Notes: generated from the letters alone by a model not told the origin. A DNA stretch of 64,000 nucleotides from Stictocephala bisonia (GCA_035578905.1 JAQJVL010000676.1:62001-126000), one strand, 5' to 3'; shown: positions 41,380 to 54,353, numbered from the stretch's first letter. Made by a program: numbers and translations.

Positions 41380-41669
41380 CCACAGATAAAAAAGAAACAG
41401 AGGCCGGTCCCTTAGGGAAGCAGCGAACGCCTCAGTGACAGTTATACAGAGATCCCCTTTGGTCTCTGCAGTTTTATTACAAATAATTCACATATTTATA
41501 CATATGTATTAATAGTTACCACATGTATCCTTGATTTGGCGGTATAAAGGGAGGGACTGACAAGGTGATGGACCTGTCATCGCACGGCGAACTGGAAAAA
41601 TAGCTACTCGACAACACATCAGTGCACTATCGGATGCTACATGTGAGTTTCTTTCTCTCTTCTCTGCGA
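41380..41669 (+). mobile_element. MITE family M copy 4
   Basis: Left end ccacagataaaaaagaaaca, inner agcagcgaacgcctcagtga and agggagggactgacaaggtg, right end gtttctttctctcttctctg. Both terminal repeats are present. Confidence 0.88.
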
Positions 41670-43645
41670 TATAACATAAGTGTGACTTCTTTCTATTTTG
41701 ATAATTTGTCAGTAAATAATTAAAAACCTGAAGGAAGAATATAATTAACGCTCCAAAAGAAATAATAATGTAAGAGCCAAAATGATTGTCCATTTCAATC
41801 AACGGATATGACTGCACTGTTTTATATGACTTGCAAGAAAGTGTTAAGCGTTACCGCTTTAGTAATCAATCAAGCGACTTCTGATATGTATTTGTTATTA
41901 GTTGAACAAAGAACACTATGCCGTCTGGTATTTATGTAAGGTTAGGGTTTTTTTAAGGTAAAGCTGGGATATGGGTAGATATCGTTACAGAGTATAAAAT
42001 GATTTTGTTTCTATGTGACTCTGTACTCTGTGTTCCTTGCTTACATCTACATTTGGCTGCTCTCTTTTTCGTTTAACGACAACTAACTTGATAAATAAAT
42101 GTGTTGAAATTCCGAAAAAAATACCCATAACTTGATGTAAAGACGAAAATAAACTTACTTTTATAAATACACGACATCTTAAGTTTGTGGTGTACTTGTA
42201 TTATTGTTAAGTAATCTAGACGCGAAGAAACTCAGAATTTGTTAGTCTATAAAATTTCTATCGCTTCTTTAATCTAAACAGTCATCCGTTGGCCTTATTT
42301 GTTTACAAAGAGGCCTCAACCTCAGCTACTTTTGAAATATGGCTTTAGTGGAGAGACCGTCAAATCCATTCAAATTGATTAGTGATAATTCGAAATAAAA
42401 GTTAAGAACATATCTATAGATGTATATTCATTGTCTGAACCGATTCCCGAAGTCAATCGGCTCTCGCGACAACGCTGTTTTATCTTATATAAAGGAGAAT
42501 TAAGCCCTCAGTCGTTTGTGTATCTTGACAGCAGTAGGCCTAACGGGAGCAGCTGTTAGCAGTTCCACTTGTGTATTCATTGACTAACCAACTGCCATTA
42601 ACGTGGTAATTTGGTTCGCACACAGCTCATGTGTCCAGAATTAACAATGTGTATACAAACGTCAAATATGGTTTCTAGACTACTGCACTTGGTATTTCAA
42701 CTGCTCCACAGTATTATGACACTGTGCAATGCATAATCACTAAATACATAACCTATAAGACGGTAAATCACTAAGATAAATATTCGGCTGATGTTTTTCT
42801 TCTTTAATGAAACTGTGCGCCTTCGCCTCTGGTCAACCACTTTCGCTGTCTAGTGTCAAAGAAGAGAAGTAAGCTTCATCTTGGCTCGCAATTTTACATT
42901 AGGAATGGTCTTATAGGTTATGTAATGTATTTAGTACCTTCAATCGGAACACATAACACTCAAACACTGCTTGCTGCTGTTAAATCAAGCACATCCATTC
43001 ATTAAATTAAGCTCCTGATACACGTAGTGTGAATGTTGATAAGAAACCGATATTTCGGGTAGAATAAGTGAACAAGAAATGTGTAAGCTTTCGCTGTAAC
43101 AAGGGTTCACTGAACTGTCGAAAATCATTTAGGGTAACTACAACGAACCAAACGGGAAAACTAGTAGAGTTTGATCTACGTAGTTTTTATTTGATTTTAC
43201 TATCAAGACAAGATTCTTTTTAATCAAATTGTAGTTAACAATTTTCCAACTATTCATCCAGACAGTCTAGAATAATAACTGAGGAAGATACTGAAATGAG
43301 AAAGGGAGGCAAGGGGTTTATAAATCCAAAAAAGGCAATAGGTCCAAAGTTAGATTTCAGTACCGGGCGACCGAGCTCCACTCAGTTGAATTTTGCAAAC
43401 TGAAGAGGTAGCATCCATATCTCCCAAAGGATCCTGGGGGATCCTCCTAGGAACAACTAAAAGCGTTGTTATATTAACAAATTATAAGTATGATTTTTTA
43501 TAGGCATTTAACCCCCACACCATCATACTCTTTTCATCTTATTTTCGCCAACAGCTGATTTAATCAAATAATTACGTTTAAAAACTTTATCTTTTTGCAT
43601 GAAATTTAAATCGCCATTTCAAATGGGCCACAAGCTAATGCGTGA
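41670..43645. other. No confident gene
   Basis: AT-rich with a few GC-richer spots. At 43360-43400 a taccgggcgaccgagctcca stretch looks like a transposon end. No coding pattern. Confidence 0.4.
42486..42513 (+). promoter_or_regulatory. Possible TATA/initiator pair
   Basis: TATATAAA at 42486-42493 is followed by an arthropod-type initiator TCAGTC with its A at 42510. The 24 bp spacing is shorter than the usual ~30 bp and no gene is known to start here, so this may be chance. Confidence 0.2.
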
Positions 43646-43720
43646 AATGTATTCAACGAGTGAAGTACCTCGGCTCAGTTGGGGATTCGAATCTTGGACA
43701 TAGGCTCACAACATGCTGGT
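43646..43720 (-). mobile_element. tRNA-derived SINE fragment (family A)
   Basis: Contains ttcaacgagtgaagtacc and ggggattcgaatcttggac, the family's tail and B box in reverse. The A-box half is lost. Confidence 0.65.
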
Positions 43721-43870
43721 TAAGTATCAGTTATGTATTTATTAGACATGTTAAGTTATGGAAACAAAATAATTCAAATTTGTTTCCTAATCTGATATGT
43801 ACTAATAACTGCAAACAATTTGACGTATAAACTATGTATATTTGCACGACCTTATCTACATTTATGTTGA

Positions 43871-44066
43871 ATGTTTGGCGACATAAACAATCGAATAAAA
43901 GAAGGCAAAGCAAGTAAGACTACTCAAGGGTTATCTAGTTCTATGGATAACCTTGAGACAACGAAACCAGCTGATCCAAGGTCAAGGAGTTCTGCCCGTC
44001 CCGACACCGCAGAACTTGCTATGCAAGAACTTCTGGTTTCTTTTTCCTCCTCCGGCAAACAGGTTT
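43871..44066 (+). CDS. Candidate coding exon, unidentified
   Basis: An open stretch of about 65 codons is GC-richer than its surroundings and uses a mixed codon set. From an ATG at 43871 it reads FGDINNRIKEGKASKTTQG, then SSSMDNLETTKPADPRSRSS and ARPDTAELAMQELLVSFSSS. A possible donor CAG|GTTTAA lies at the end, two codons before the stop. No polypyrimidine acceptor is obvious upstream. The product would be polar and probably disordered. I do not recognise a family. It may be an exon of a plus-strand gene or a chance frame. Confidence 0.3.
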
Positions 44067-44689
44067 AAAGCCTACTATGAAGGTTTACTTTTCTTTTGTA
44101 AGGCAAAAAATGGCCTTGCATGATTGAGCTCTACTTCTAAATTGTTCACGTTCTTCTTTCCGGTACCAACTCCAGCCTCTATTTTCTTAGGTAGTAGTGC
44201 CTAAATACCGGATTGATTTCCACAAAAATATCATTTATTTGAATTAAAGCGATTTACAGTAAACTACAATTCTAGTTGAATATTGTCTATGGTAAGTATG
44301 GAGTGTGGGGATTCAACCCGATTTTGCGATTTTTATTTTTAAATTGTCGATATTAACCCCAAAAAACATGAATCCATAGGATTTTCCTCCGGAAACACAA
44401 ATGTCGGTTAAAATATTGAAGACAAAATTGTTTAAACTTTAATAATGGACAATACGTTAATATTGCGTAGTTTTTCCTCTTTAAACACGAGGATGACATA
44501 AAAATCTTCATACTATGAATAATGCTAACTCCTTTCTAAATTTTACAATCATATTATTTAATTCTATAGCTGGTGGTGTAGATGTGGACATGTCACGGGC
44601 AGTATTCAGAGCAACATGTAAAGACTTGATACGTTGAAGGGTTGCTGGAACGACTAGGTTTCTCAACCTAAATTAATTTAGTTATTCAA
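44067..44689. other. No gene seen
   Basis: AT-rich DNA after the candidate exon. No family recognised. Confidence 0.4.
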
Positions 44690-45250
44690 ATTCATTTCTT
44701 GGATTTTTTTTTTTTTATATACTTATTTTTTATTTTTATTAATGTATTCAAATAAGCATTGATTGGATGAGTCAAGAGTTTTTAATCCTTAAATTTTTAA
44801 AATTAAGTATTGTTATTTTTGTACAGGCATGGAGGTCTTAATAATTATTAATATTTTTTTTTCATGCGGCCCCCATAATTGGGCCCTTGGTCTGTTGGGG
44901 TCGCAGTTGTTTTTCACAGGTTTCAGTATTTATGTTTTCTTTTGTTTGTTTTGGTTTTTAATATATCTGTTTCATTACAAATTAATCTTATGTTTAATAA
45001 TTTAGCTTATGTCTGGTTGTATTTAAACTGTATTTATATTATTGTATTATAACCAAGAATGTATTATATAATTTGGAGTACTTTATTTAGGCGCATAAGT
45101 TATAATTGTGTGTCTTTAGTTATTTAAGTTTTTTTTTTTTATGTTTCATCAAATGTGCCTTTTTATTGTGATCAATATTTTTGCCTGTGAAACTAATCTG
45201 TACCTGTGAAAGCAATAAATACATTTATTATTATTATTATTATTATTATT
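44690..45250 (+). mobile_element. LINE 3' UTR fragment with (ATT)n tail
   Basis: Noncoding AT-rich sequence ends with gaaagcaataaatacattta followed by (TTA)n at 45221-45250, the usual end of CR1/Jockey-like insertions. The 5' limit is approximate and no ORF remains. Confidence 0.5.
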
Positions 45251-46335
45251 AATAATTGAGATATTAAAAAAAGTGCGTTAGTTCAGATTAAGTTAAGTTA
45301 GGTTGGTCACCTGATATATTGGTGGGTAATTTTTATATGTTAACACCTGCGCATTTATAACGAACATAATATAACCTCCTAAAATATCCTAAATCCTTAC
45401 TTAACCTAACTAATGTAACCCACCTTTTTTATTGTACATCTCAGATATTATTTTTCCTATGAATACGCGTATGTCGAATTCGTGTTTAAGAGATAAATCT
45501 ACATAATAAGAAAAGCATCGATTTTAGAGTAAAAAACGTGTTCTTTTCAGTAGTTTCTTGTCGACAGTCGATATTTCCGAGAGAAAATTCCTATTACTAT
45601 GTATTCGTGGGGGTAGTATTAACTAGTTTTTTAGAAAATCAAAGCAATCGGTTGAGAAGTCCATATTTTATATCCACCTTTTTTGTTCAAAATAATCCCT
45701 CAGATCTTAAACTGTAATTTTCTAGCGACTCTGAATGATTTTACGTAAAAAAAGGTAGGTTAGAAAATGGATGAACGAAATCGATTCTAGTTATGTTGGT
45801 TAAAAACACTAGATACAAAATAAATAACATGTTTATTGACACGAAAGAAACTGTTAACAAAAGGCGATTTAAGTCCTGTCCTACACTAAACCGTTAATAA
45901 CATCAACAAAAACAAATACTATCAAGTAAACTGACTTTGGAAGTCTTACTAACCATCGTAAAAAATAACTTGAATCAAAAAATAAAAACTCAAGTATTTT
46001 AATAATTGGGCCTACATAAAAAACTAAACTGGAAAATAGGAAAGATTAAAGTTTGCCTTAAATAATCAATAATCGTTAGTTTTTATAGCAAATGTGCTGA
46101 ATTCATAAAATAGCCACGCTAGTTATTCAATGACAGATTTACAACACTATGTACTCACAACAATAGCTTACAGACATCAAACAAAGTGAATTGTTGCAGT
46201 TCTATTGTATCCAAACAGGATGAGAATTTAATTTGACGTTTAGAATTATTAGCAGATACTGTCAATAAAGTTTAATTTTCCAACATTAAGTGTACCGAGT
46301 CATCCAGTACGAACATTACAACCAGAATCTAACCA
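45251..46335. other. No gene seen
   Basis: AT-rich. 45284-45425 has gttaagttaggttgg and cctaacctaa-like runs typical of unclassified insect repeats. Confidence 0.4.
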
Positions 46336-46858
46336 ACACTATTGCAATTCAAAAATAATTTATTACAGACGAAGGCTATTTTCATTCTCCAAAAGAGAGC
46401 CATAAGAATCATATTTGGCTTGAAAAATTCCGAATCCTGTCGGGGTGTATTCAGAGAACACAATATTTTAACATTCCCATCTCTATTCATTATCGAATCC
46501 TTGATGTTTGTTAAAAAATTTCCACATATATTTTTTAAAAAAACTAATCCGAGATTTACCTTTAGGAAAAGTAACTCCCTTTCTCTTCCCAAACACAAAA
46601 CCTCTTTTTTCCAAAAACAAATGTTATATTCATCCACATTATTGTATTATAAGTTGCCAGTAAATATAAAAAGTATTGATTGTTTGAATAAGTTTAAGAG
46701 AGCTGTAAAGAGTCTTCTTTTGACAAAGGAATATTATAGTTTAAACTGTTTTCTTCTAGATAAATTTAGTTCTAGTCTTAAATGTAAATTCAATGTGACG
46801 ATTGTCAATGTAAGTTCATGTTTTAATGACAATAAATGATTGAGTATTGAGTATTGAT
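46336..46858 (+). pseudogene. 5'-truncated LINE: reverse transcriptase C-terminus
   Basis: The open frame 46342-46839 matches the C-terminal end of Jockey-like ORF2: FILQKRAIRIIFGLKNSESC, REHNILTFPSLFIIESLMFV, LYYKLPVNIKS, FKRAVKSLLLTKEYYS. The catalytic core is absent. It ends in aataaatgattgagtattgagtattg, a short tandem tail, which marks the 3' end of the insertion. The same end region is seen, complete, in the LINE at 61.9 kb. Confidence 0.88.
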
Positions 46859-48693
46859 GTTAAACGATAAGTTAGACTAATTTACTTTGAATCATATGAA
46901 GTGCAATAGAATTACAATAAAATCTAAAACTTTGTTAAAACAGTGAATTTAAAATCAAGTAAAAAATGTCTTTCTTCAAGTGCCAGTCTAATGGTAACAT
47001 AAATATATCTCTGTTGTTTAAAAAAAAAATATGAAATTAAATGAAAAACTACTTTATTTTTAAGGCTAGGTTAAGACTAGACAGTTCTCTCTACCACATA
47101 ACCTTATCTTTTAACAACTAAAGATTATCCTTACCTTAAAACCTTGTAAAGATCTATGTATATCGTAAGTAGGCCTTCTCAATACAGTCTTGTGGAGTAC
47201 ACACTTCCCTGTGAGTGGGGATTCTTCACAAATAAACCGACAAATTAATTTCTCGATGTAACATTAATCAGCTGTTTTTATAAAATTTTAATAAAAAGGC
47301 AGCTGTTCATTAAATCAGCTTTTTTCGGGTAAAACTACATAAATATTAATTGGTTGCCTTTATTTCATTGTATCCAAAAACCTAAGAATGAGAAACGTTT
47401 TAAACAATATGATGCAACTTCCCACGCCTTAGTCCGGATTTAGTATTATTAGCGCTGCAGACGTCATTATTAGAGAATGTTCCAAAATCAGAATACAAAA
47501 ATGGATGCTAAAGGACATGGCCTTGGCGGACCAGGACTGTAAACACTTTTGAATACACACGCAACGTATAATCATTATAATGAAAAACTACAAACTTACA
47601 TTATTTGTCGTTTTAAAAGTGGAAAAAGTTCCTTCAACTATAGTAATTTTTTATTTTATTTCAACAGAATATTTTCACATAGGTTTTTAAAATATCGGAT
47701 TTAATTTTTTTTAAATCACTATAGTACTGTGTTTTGGTCAGGCCAACACATTTTTTTTAGAAACCAAAATATAGTAATAGAATTTTAATCTGTTTTTGCG
47801 ATGTAATTAATGCGTTTTCAATAAAATTGATTTGAAGACATTTTTACCCTTATTTTGACTGTGGTACACATGATAATAATGATGCTGTAGATTTTAACAA
47901 AAGATTGCCTTTTTATTGATCAATGAAGTGATAAAAAGTGGAAAAAACGTCGTTTGCTTGAGCGCTGATCAATTACAGGTTAATTTACGGCCACCTTTTG
48001 TTTCAAGGCCATTTTGTTTGAAGCCTGTCTACAGATTACACTGTCTACTATCGGATTTTTATTATAAACTCCTGACTTTGTGAAGCTACTCTATTTGCCA
48101 AATAAACACTAAAAAATATCTAATCACATGTTCAGTGTTTAATCTACTTTACCAAAAGGTTTTAGTTTTTATTTTACCTGCTAAAGTTTATGCGAATTAC
48201 AACTAAAATAAACGCTGTTTTTCACGCTACTTTTTGAAACTAGTGACTTTTAACTGTCATTTAAAAAAAGTATTAGAGTTTTTTTTTCTTGTTCACCAAT
48301 TTTAACTAGTCCTATTATGAGTAGAATACTGAAATGTCATGATAAAACAATAAATCGTGACTACGTTATTAATTTTTTTCGTAGGTGTTGTTAGTTTTAG
48401 ACTGAAAAGGTATTTTTAAATGTGGTTTGTTTCTATCGATTCTATTTCTCACTAGCATAGTGGAGATCCCGTTGTCAATGATAACAGAACTTAAACAAAT
48501 ATTAAATGTCGAAAATAATTTTAAATGTTTTGGATGTGGCGCGGGTTGCGTATTATCAAGCGATGGACAGTCTGTTTCCGACAACAATGGAGCACTGCGT
48601 TGCATTGCCGCTATGATGACAAATAATTAAACGATTCTGAGTCGGAGCTTACAAGTTAACATCAGATCCATAAATTATATTTATTTACTGTTC
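46859..48693. other. No gene seen
   Basis: AT-rich. The short frames at 48369-48630 on both strands have no recognised family. Confidence 0.45.
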
Positions 48694-48749
48694 TGTGTGT
48701 GCGCGCGCGCGTGTGTGTGTGTGTTTGTGTGTGTTTTTTTTTTTTTTTT
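48694..48749. repeat. (GT/GC)n microsatellite plus T run
   Basis: Alternating gtgtgcgcgcgcgcgtgtgt with a following 16 bp T run. The alternating purine-pyrimidine GC part could adopt Z-DNA. Confidence 0.95.
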
Positions 48750-48870
48750 CAAACTAGGCGTAGGCTACGTATTCAAAATACAGTATCAAAAGCAAACCCA
48801 ATGAGCAATATGATAACGTTTAAAATTACACGTCATACACATGTTTTGGTTCATAAATAACGAAAAAATT

Positions 48871-48940
48871 TGGATTCGCAAATAACATTGTTCTAATAGG
48901 ATTAAAACCAATATGGCCGACAGCCTCTGCAGACACCTAA
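48871..48940 (-). repeat. Single arm of the 28.1 kb inverted-repeat element
   Basis: Shares ggattcgcaaataacattgt and ttaaaaccaatatggccgac with the arms at 28089-28155 and 28443-28500. No partner arm is seen nearby. Confidence 0.7.
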
Positions 48941-49272
48941 TGAATAATAATAATACTGAATTACTGCTGTAAACGCTCGTGTAATGAAATGCTTGCTACC
49001 TTTAGCTGTTTACAAACCAGTAAACATTATGTCGCAAGTTTAAAGTTTTACGTAAGCGGCTTATTTACATTCTGATCAAGAGTAATTACGATCATTAGAT
49101 CGAGTTACTCGCTTTTATTCTTATTTCTCCTATTGGTTGTCTATTTATAAATCATGACTTTTTATATGTAAATGGATTTCCATTATTCCAGCGGCAAAAC
49201 GTCCACTGCCACATTCTAACGACAGATTTAGAGGTCGACGTAATATATATATATATTATTTTATTTTATTTA

Positions 49273-49423
49273 AACTTCACTCGCCAGTTGACATGGGCCT
49301 ACAGGCCTGTGCGTCAACTTTATTCAACGAGTGAAGTACCGACCGTTGGCTCAGTGGGGATTCGAACCTTGGACCTTGCCCTCCGCAGACCGAAGCCTTA
49401 GCCACTGAGCCACCACGCCGGCA
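49273..49423 (-). mobile_element. tRNA-derived SINE (family A), best copy
   Basis: On the minus strand it starts tgccggcgtggtggctcagt, with an A box TGGCTCAGTGG, and has a perfect B box GGTTCGAATCC. It then runs ccactgagccaacggtcggt to cttcactcgttgaataaagt and aggcctgtaggcccatgtca. The spacing fits a tRNA-derived pol III promoter. No complete cloverleaf follows, so it is a SINE, not a tRNA gene. Confidence 0.88.
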
Positions 49424-49604
49424 ATATGCAATCTTAGTGCTGGTATTAACCCTAGCTTGTACTCGTAGTTATATTAGTAGAGATAACCCCAGCCGACACT
49501 GAAAAGTCAAGATAAATAGAAAACCACACAAAGTTGATTTGGTGTTACAATGTTTTAGGATGTACTACAGACACACTAGAACCAGTCTCAGTGGTAGTTA
49601 AAAA

Positions 49605-49789
49605 TACGTTAGAACGAATGTACATCTTTATACACGTAATAACCACTACGTTTATCCTTGAGGATTTGGGGGAGCAAGGGAGGGACTGACAAGGTGCTGG
49701 CCCTGTCATCGCATAGCAAACTGGAGAACTAACTTCAGAATATATTCAGGCACTATTGGATGAGACCTCTGTTTCTTTCTTCTTTGTGG
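49605..49789 (+). mobile_element. MITE family M copy 5, left end lost
   Basis: Has atccttgaggatttggggga and gggactgacaaggtgctggc, and the complete right end ctctgtttctttcttctttg. The left terminal repeat is missing. Confidence 0.8.
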
Positions 49790-50574
49790 TTGTACACAGT
49801 TATTGTGGAATATATATAATATTAGGGTGAAAAAAAAACATTAGAACATACTGTAGACTCTCAAAATGCCCTCTGATTAACATCTAAACATTAATGAATA
49901 ACGGGTTTCTTGATTACCATTGCTTTATTATCCCTGTTTTAGATTATCAGAATTAATTAATTCATTAAACTGGGTGTTTTACGGACAGTTTTAATCTACA
50001 GTTCTCATTTAGATCCCAATCAGAATAAAAAGAAAATTTGAAAGGGATCAGCTGATAGCCACCGGCTGTTAATTTGTCATTTGGCTATTGATTATTGATA
50101 CTTTCTAAGGAATGGTCGGCTTTAGTTTATAACAATGTCTACATACTCATTAGAACCCGTAATCAGCCATTCCTTGTTAACGGGCGTCACGGTAAACCAA
50201 TAAATAAAACAAAAATATCATTTTTGCTCAAATGCTAGCTAACTGTTAAGTACACTTTATTTTGTTGTCTAAAACAAGTCACGTCCAGACGAAATTTTTT
50301 TGCTCCAAGGATTTATATTTTTTTACGGGTTTGCGACCACGAGAATTCAATTGGCACCGGTCTCAGCCCTGGGAGATTCTTATGTCTGCCCCATAGGCTC
50401 CTAGACGTCCTGTGTTATCGACTTCAAGCAGAAAAACAATATGGAACCATTATCGACTTATAGCAGAAAGTGGGGTATCAAACTATATGTATTTATCTCC
50501 AAAATCACATTATACCATTACATTTTGGAAGAGACTACATCTAAGGGGCTCCTCCGCACCAAATAAAAAATATG
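49790..50574. other. No gene seen
   Basis: AT-rich DNA with no recognisable element. Confidence 0.45.
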
Positions 50575-50760
50575 CTCAAAAATCCAAGATTAGGTAATGT
50601 TAAAATAATACACCCAAGTGGGGCCGCAAGCCGTACTTTCTCCTGCGAGGCCGTAGGCCGAGTTCCACAAAGGAGCCTGTAGCAGTGTCTTGGCGTGGCC
50701 GTAGGCCGAGCTATCCCACGAAGCCGCAAGCCGAGTTCCTCAGAAGGGATAAATAACATT
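50575..50760 (-). repeat. Relative of the 9.7 kb GC-subrepeat element
   Basis: In reverse it contains four to five units such as gaactcggcctacggcctcg and gaggaactcggcttgcggct, then ccacttgggtgtattatttt, as in 9770-10170. A second member of this unidentified family. Confidence 0.7.
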
Positions 50761-52974
50761 TTTCAAAATTACACACCGTTAACATTGCTTTTATACAACT
50801 TATTGTACCAAAGAACTGTTAATAAACTATTAATTTACTATCAGCCTTGATTTGTACTGAAAATATATATTTGGTTTCTTGGAGGAATTATTTATGAAGA
50901 TTGTACCAATATTTTTTTATCTGATCTTAGAAACTCTGTTAAGGGGGAAAACAGGCTATACAGTAAGTAATTCCACACTTCTACAGTTGTTAGGGGTGTA
51001 CGTACCACCAAACATTATTTTTACATTTTCAAAATAAAACTGTTAATCTTCTCATAAGTAACTAAAAAAAATTAATCGAGGGAAAAATAAAAAAAAATCA
51101 TTGTGCAAATATGGGTACCTAAGGTGGCTCATTTTGCCTCTCTATGCACATAACTCACTAAGAAACCGTATGATATATTTTATTAAAAATTTGATAATTT
51201 AGAAGAAAAAAAGTACTAATGAACCTAGTGTAAAATAAAAATTTAAAAAAAATCCTTGTTATGTGTAAGAATTTACTATAAAGACATCAGTTCAAATTTT
51301 GAATTGAAATTTGTACAACTATCTTTGGCTGAAAGAGTAGATAAATATTATATAAAAACCTCATTGCTGAAGTTTAGTATTAATGTGCGAGTTACTTTTG
51401 TACAATTTGCGTGGCGGGGGAGGTGGGGACAGTGAGATAGCGAGCGAAACACGTTTTATGTGTGTTGTTGAGGTAGGCTCTTTGCTACTCCTAGCGACAG
51501 TTGTGATAAAAATCTAGAACTAAATTCCTTGGAGCGCTCAACTGGTGGCCAGGATGAACATCCTTAAGGTATTGAATATTTCTTTATTAAATTGAATGAA
51601 AAGCTGGCTATAGTTTGTGAATTGAAAAATAAAGAAGGGTGAAGAAGCTGGATTTTGCTTCTACATATTTTGAGGATAACAGTTAATGTTTTAGGACAAT
51701 TAAAACTGATGGACCATAATGGTTTATGTACAAATTATAAACTAGCATTAACTTTCAACGTGTTGTTCAAAGAATGGAAAATGACTTATTTTTAAACTCA
51801 AGGTAAACCTTATTACAGGCGTGATCCTGGGGTGTTTACCGTTCATCGAAACTCCTGAAGGACACCACTTTCACGAAACAGGAAACAACATCGGTAGAAT
51901 TGAAAACATTCGAGTTTGTAACATGTTCTCAAGAGCCTTGTCCTCCAATTAAATTAAGCCTCCAATTTGCCTTAATTGAAAAAATTCTATACAAAATTTA
52001 AATTCTCTGTTGTTTGTATAGAAATTAACCAAATTATTAGTGACTGAATACATATTTTTCTCACGACAATCAAACTGATGATCTCCCAGTGGAGGCAAAA
52101 AGAACGCTATACTTCCGTTATACAAAGGCAAACAAAGCTGGGACCTCCAGCACATTTTAATTAACTCATTTTATGTGTAATAGAAATCAACGAGGAGAGG
52201 TGTACGCAGAAATATTATTATTACTTTTTTCCAGCGTGAAGTTTGGCCATTTGTGTAGTTTTATCCATAGACATGTAAATTATTTTTCTCATTCTCGTAT
52301 AATCAAAAAAAAATTCTTGAGTTCAAAAAATATTACATTCTACTTGATTTCCTGTAAGTTGCCATCGATAAATCATATCACGCACATTACGTGTCCAACA
52401 ATTTTCATTTAAGGGCGGGGAACTTTGGTCTTTTATTGTTATATATTTTTTAGTTTCATGTTATCAATTGCATTTGAAATGTTTGTCTTATCCAATGAAT
52501 ATATTCCTTAAAAAAAAGATTTTTGTGTGAGACTTTTTTGCCCAACAACTGCAGTTTTGAAAACTATTTCTTTCAAACCACGAAGAATTATTTTCGCCAT
52601 ATTTTCATCCAAGATAATTTGAATATATTCACCCAATTTATGCTAGAGATATGTGTAGATATATAACAATGGGACTAAATTGAAAAAAATGGATGGAAAA
52701 AAACAACAATATTTTTTTCAAACAAAAACGTAAAATTAATTATGAAAAGCTGATAAGCAAAATCGCCACTTTGAGGTTAAAAGAGAAGCTGATGCGGGAC
52801 AACTCAGAAGGTTTTCACTTTGATACAATTAACTATTTTAGTTTTTTTACGTTTTCGTGTTATCGTATACAAAATTTGTCTAATCTAATTTGATTCTAAT
52901 CTTATGGGAGTATTATATAAAATTAATTTCTGCTCTCGTTCTTAGTTTTTTATTCTTGAATATGAAACGCCTGT
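50761..52974. other. No confident gene
   Basis: AT-rich. The frame 52693-52893 contains a charged stretch (KLISKIATLRLKEKLMRDN) that could be an exon but has no clear splice context or family. Confidence 0.35.
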
Positions 52975-53329
52975 TACTAAGTTCGACTGTTCCTTAGAAA
53001 GTATCTATTTATCAATAGCCGAATAGCGAGGTCAACTAAGGGGCCTAGAGCTTTACGTGGAATCCGAATTGTAATATTCCGAATGGTATTGCTTTGATTT
53101 CAGGTAACTGATATGACTGATACTCAATTATCTCCCTTACACAACGCTCGGACACTGACTACCATCAGCATGGACAACCCAGACTTCTCTAGTAGTGTTC
53201 ACATCGATGGCAACCATTGAGCGGACTTCATGTCGATATTAAGAGAACGAGCATAGAACCTATCGCCTATAATATCCACAGCACTTTGTCCCCAAGTAGC
53301 TGGGCTACAGCACTGCGCCACTAATGCCA
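52975..53329 (-). mobile_element. SINE-like repeat (family B)
   Basis: Reverse strand head gtggcgcagtgctgtagccc with agctacttggggacaaagtg. The tail reaches the gttccttagaaagt region near 52990. Confidence 0.68.
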
Positions 53330-53441
53330 TCAATTATATAAAATATCGGGATTTATAATGAAACAAACAAATATACATAGATGAATACAATTCATTTTTT
53401 TAACTGTATTCCGTTTGTCTGTCTATTTAATTTCCTAAGAG

Positions 53442-53800
53442 GAGTGAATGAGTGTAGATGATAGAGTGCAGTAGTTACCAACAAAGATCAACTGACCTTA
53501 GAAAGAGCCGTTTTCATAGCCTGGGTAGTTTTACGTGGAATCCGAACCACATAGTATTGGTCTGATTTTCAGCTAACTGACAAGCCTGATACTCGGGTAT
53601 CTCCCTACAAAACATCCAGAAACACTAACTATCACCCAACATGGACATCCCAGACTTCTTAGCAGTGTCTGCGTCGATGGCGACTATTGTGCGGACGCCG
53701 TGTCGGTGTTAAGAGAGTCGAGCATAGAACCATCGAGCCTACAATCTCCAAAACACTTTGTCCCCAAGCAGCTGTGACACAGCACTGCGCCACTTAGCCA
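53442..53800 (-). mobile_element. SINE-like repeat (family B)
   Basis: A second minus copy ~110 bp after the first. Its accttagaaagagccg segment shows the uninterrupted version of the site where a LINE tail sits in the 12.6-13.3 kb copy. Confidence 0.68.
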
Positions 53801-54353
53801 TGGAACACTAAATTGGGGAAACTACTATATAGAAAATCATAACTAAGTGCTGAATTAAACATTATGTTTGCAAGTTTGGACGGTAGACTCAGCAATTTTA
53901 CGGGTTGTAGTTGAAAATGCACCCTTTACGAAAATACCTCTTTGAAGTTGTTTAGAAAAGGTTGCCAACCAATTTCCCCAATTAACACAGCATGCTTCAC
54001 TCCAACTGGGGTTTGTGGTTGGCGAGAGTGAATTCCACAGAGTAATTTGTACAATTTGTTGTTACCGCAGAATATACATAGTAGGCTACTATCGTTGACG
54101 TAATTTTCCCAAGGACGTTGACAGGATAACGTAGACTACCTAACCACAAACAGAATCGCCTAAATGCTTCGTCAAAATAAAAGTGCAGAGGAAGATTACA
54201 CAAAAAAACCCAACGATAACGATAATAGGGTTTATTTTTAGAAATGAACCCCTGCAATTTAAAAATTGTCTAAACACCTGCAAGTGACTGTGATCTGGCT
54301 CATTTTGTATATGTACATAATATATCGCAATTAAAAACATGTATTTTAAGCTA

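Noticed and set aside
42486..42513. TATA/initiator pair as a firm promoter
   Set aside because: Spacing is too short and no transcript or coding exon is tied to it; kept only as a weak feature.
49273..49423. A functional tRNA gene
   Set aside because: A and B boxes are present, but the sequence continues into a conserved SINE tail and occurs in four copies.
52693..52893. Charged 66-codon frame as an exon
   Set aside because: Low complexity and AT-rich, with no convincing acceptor or family match.
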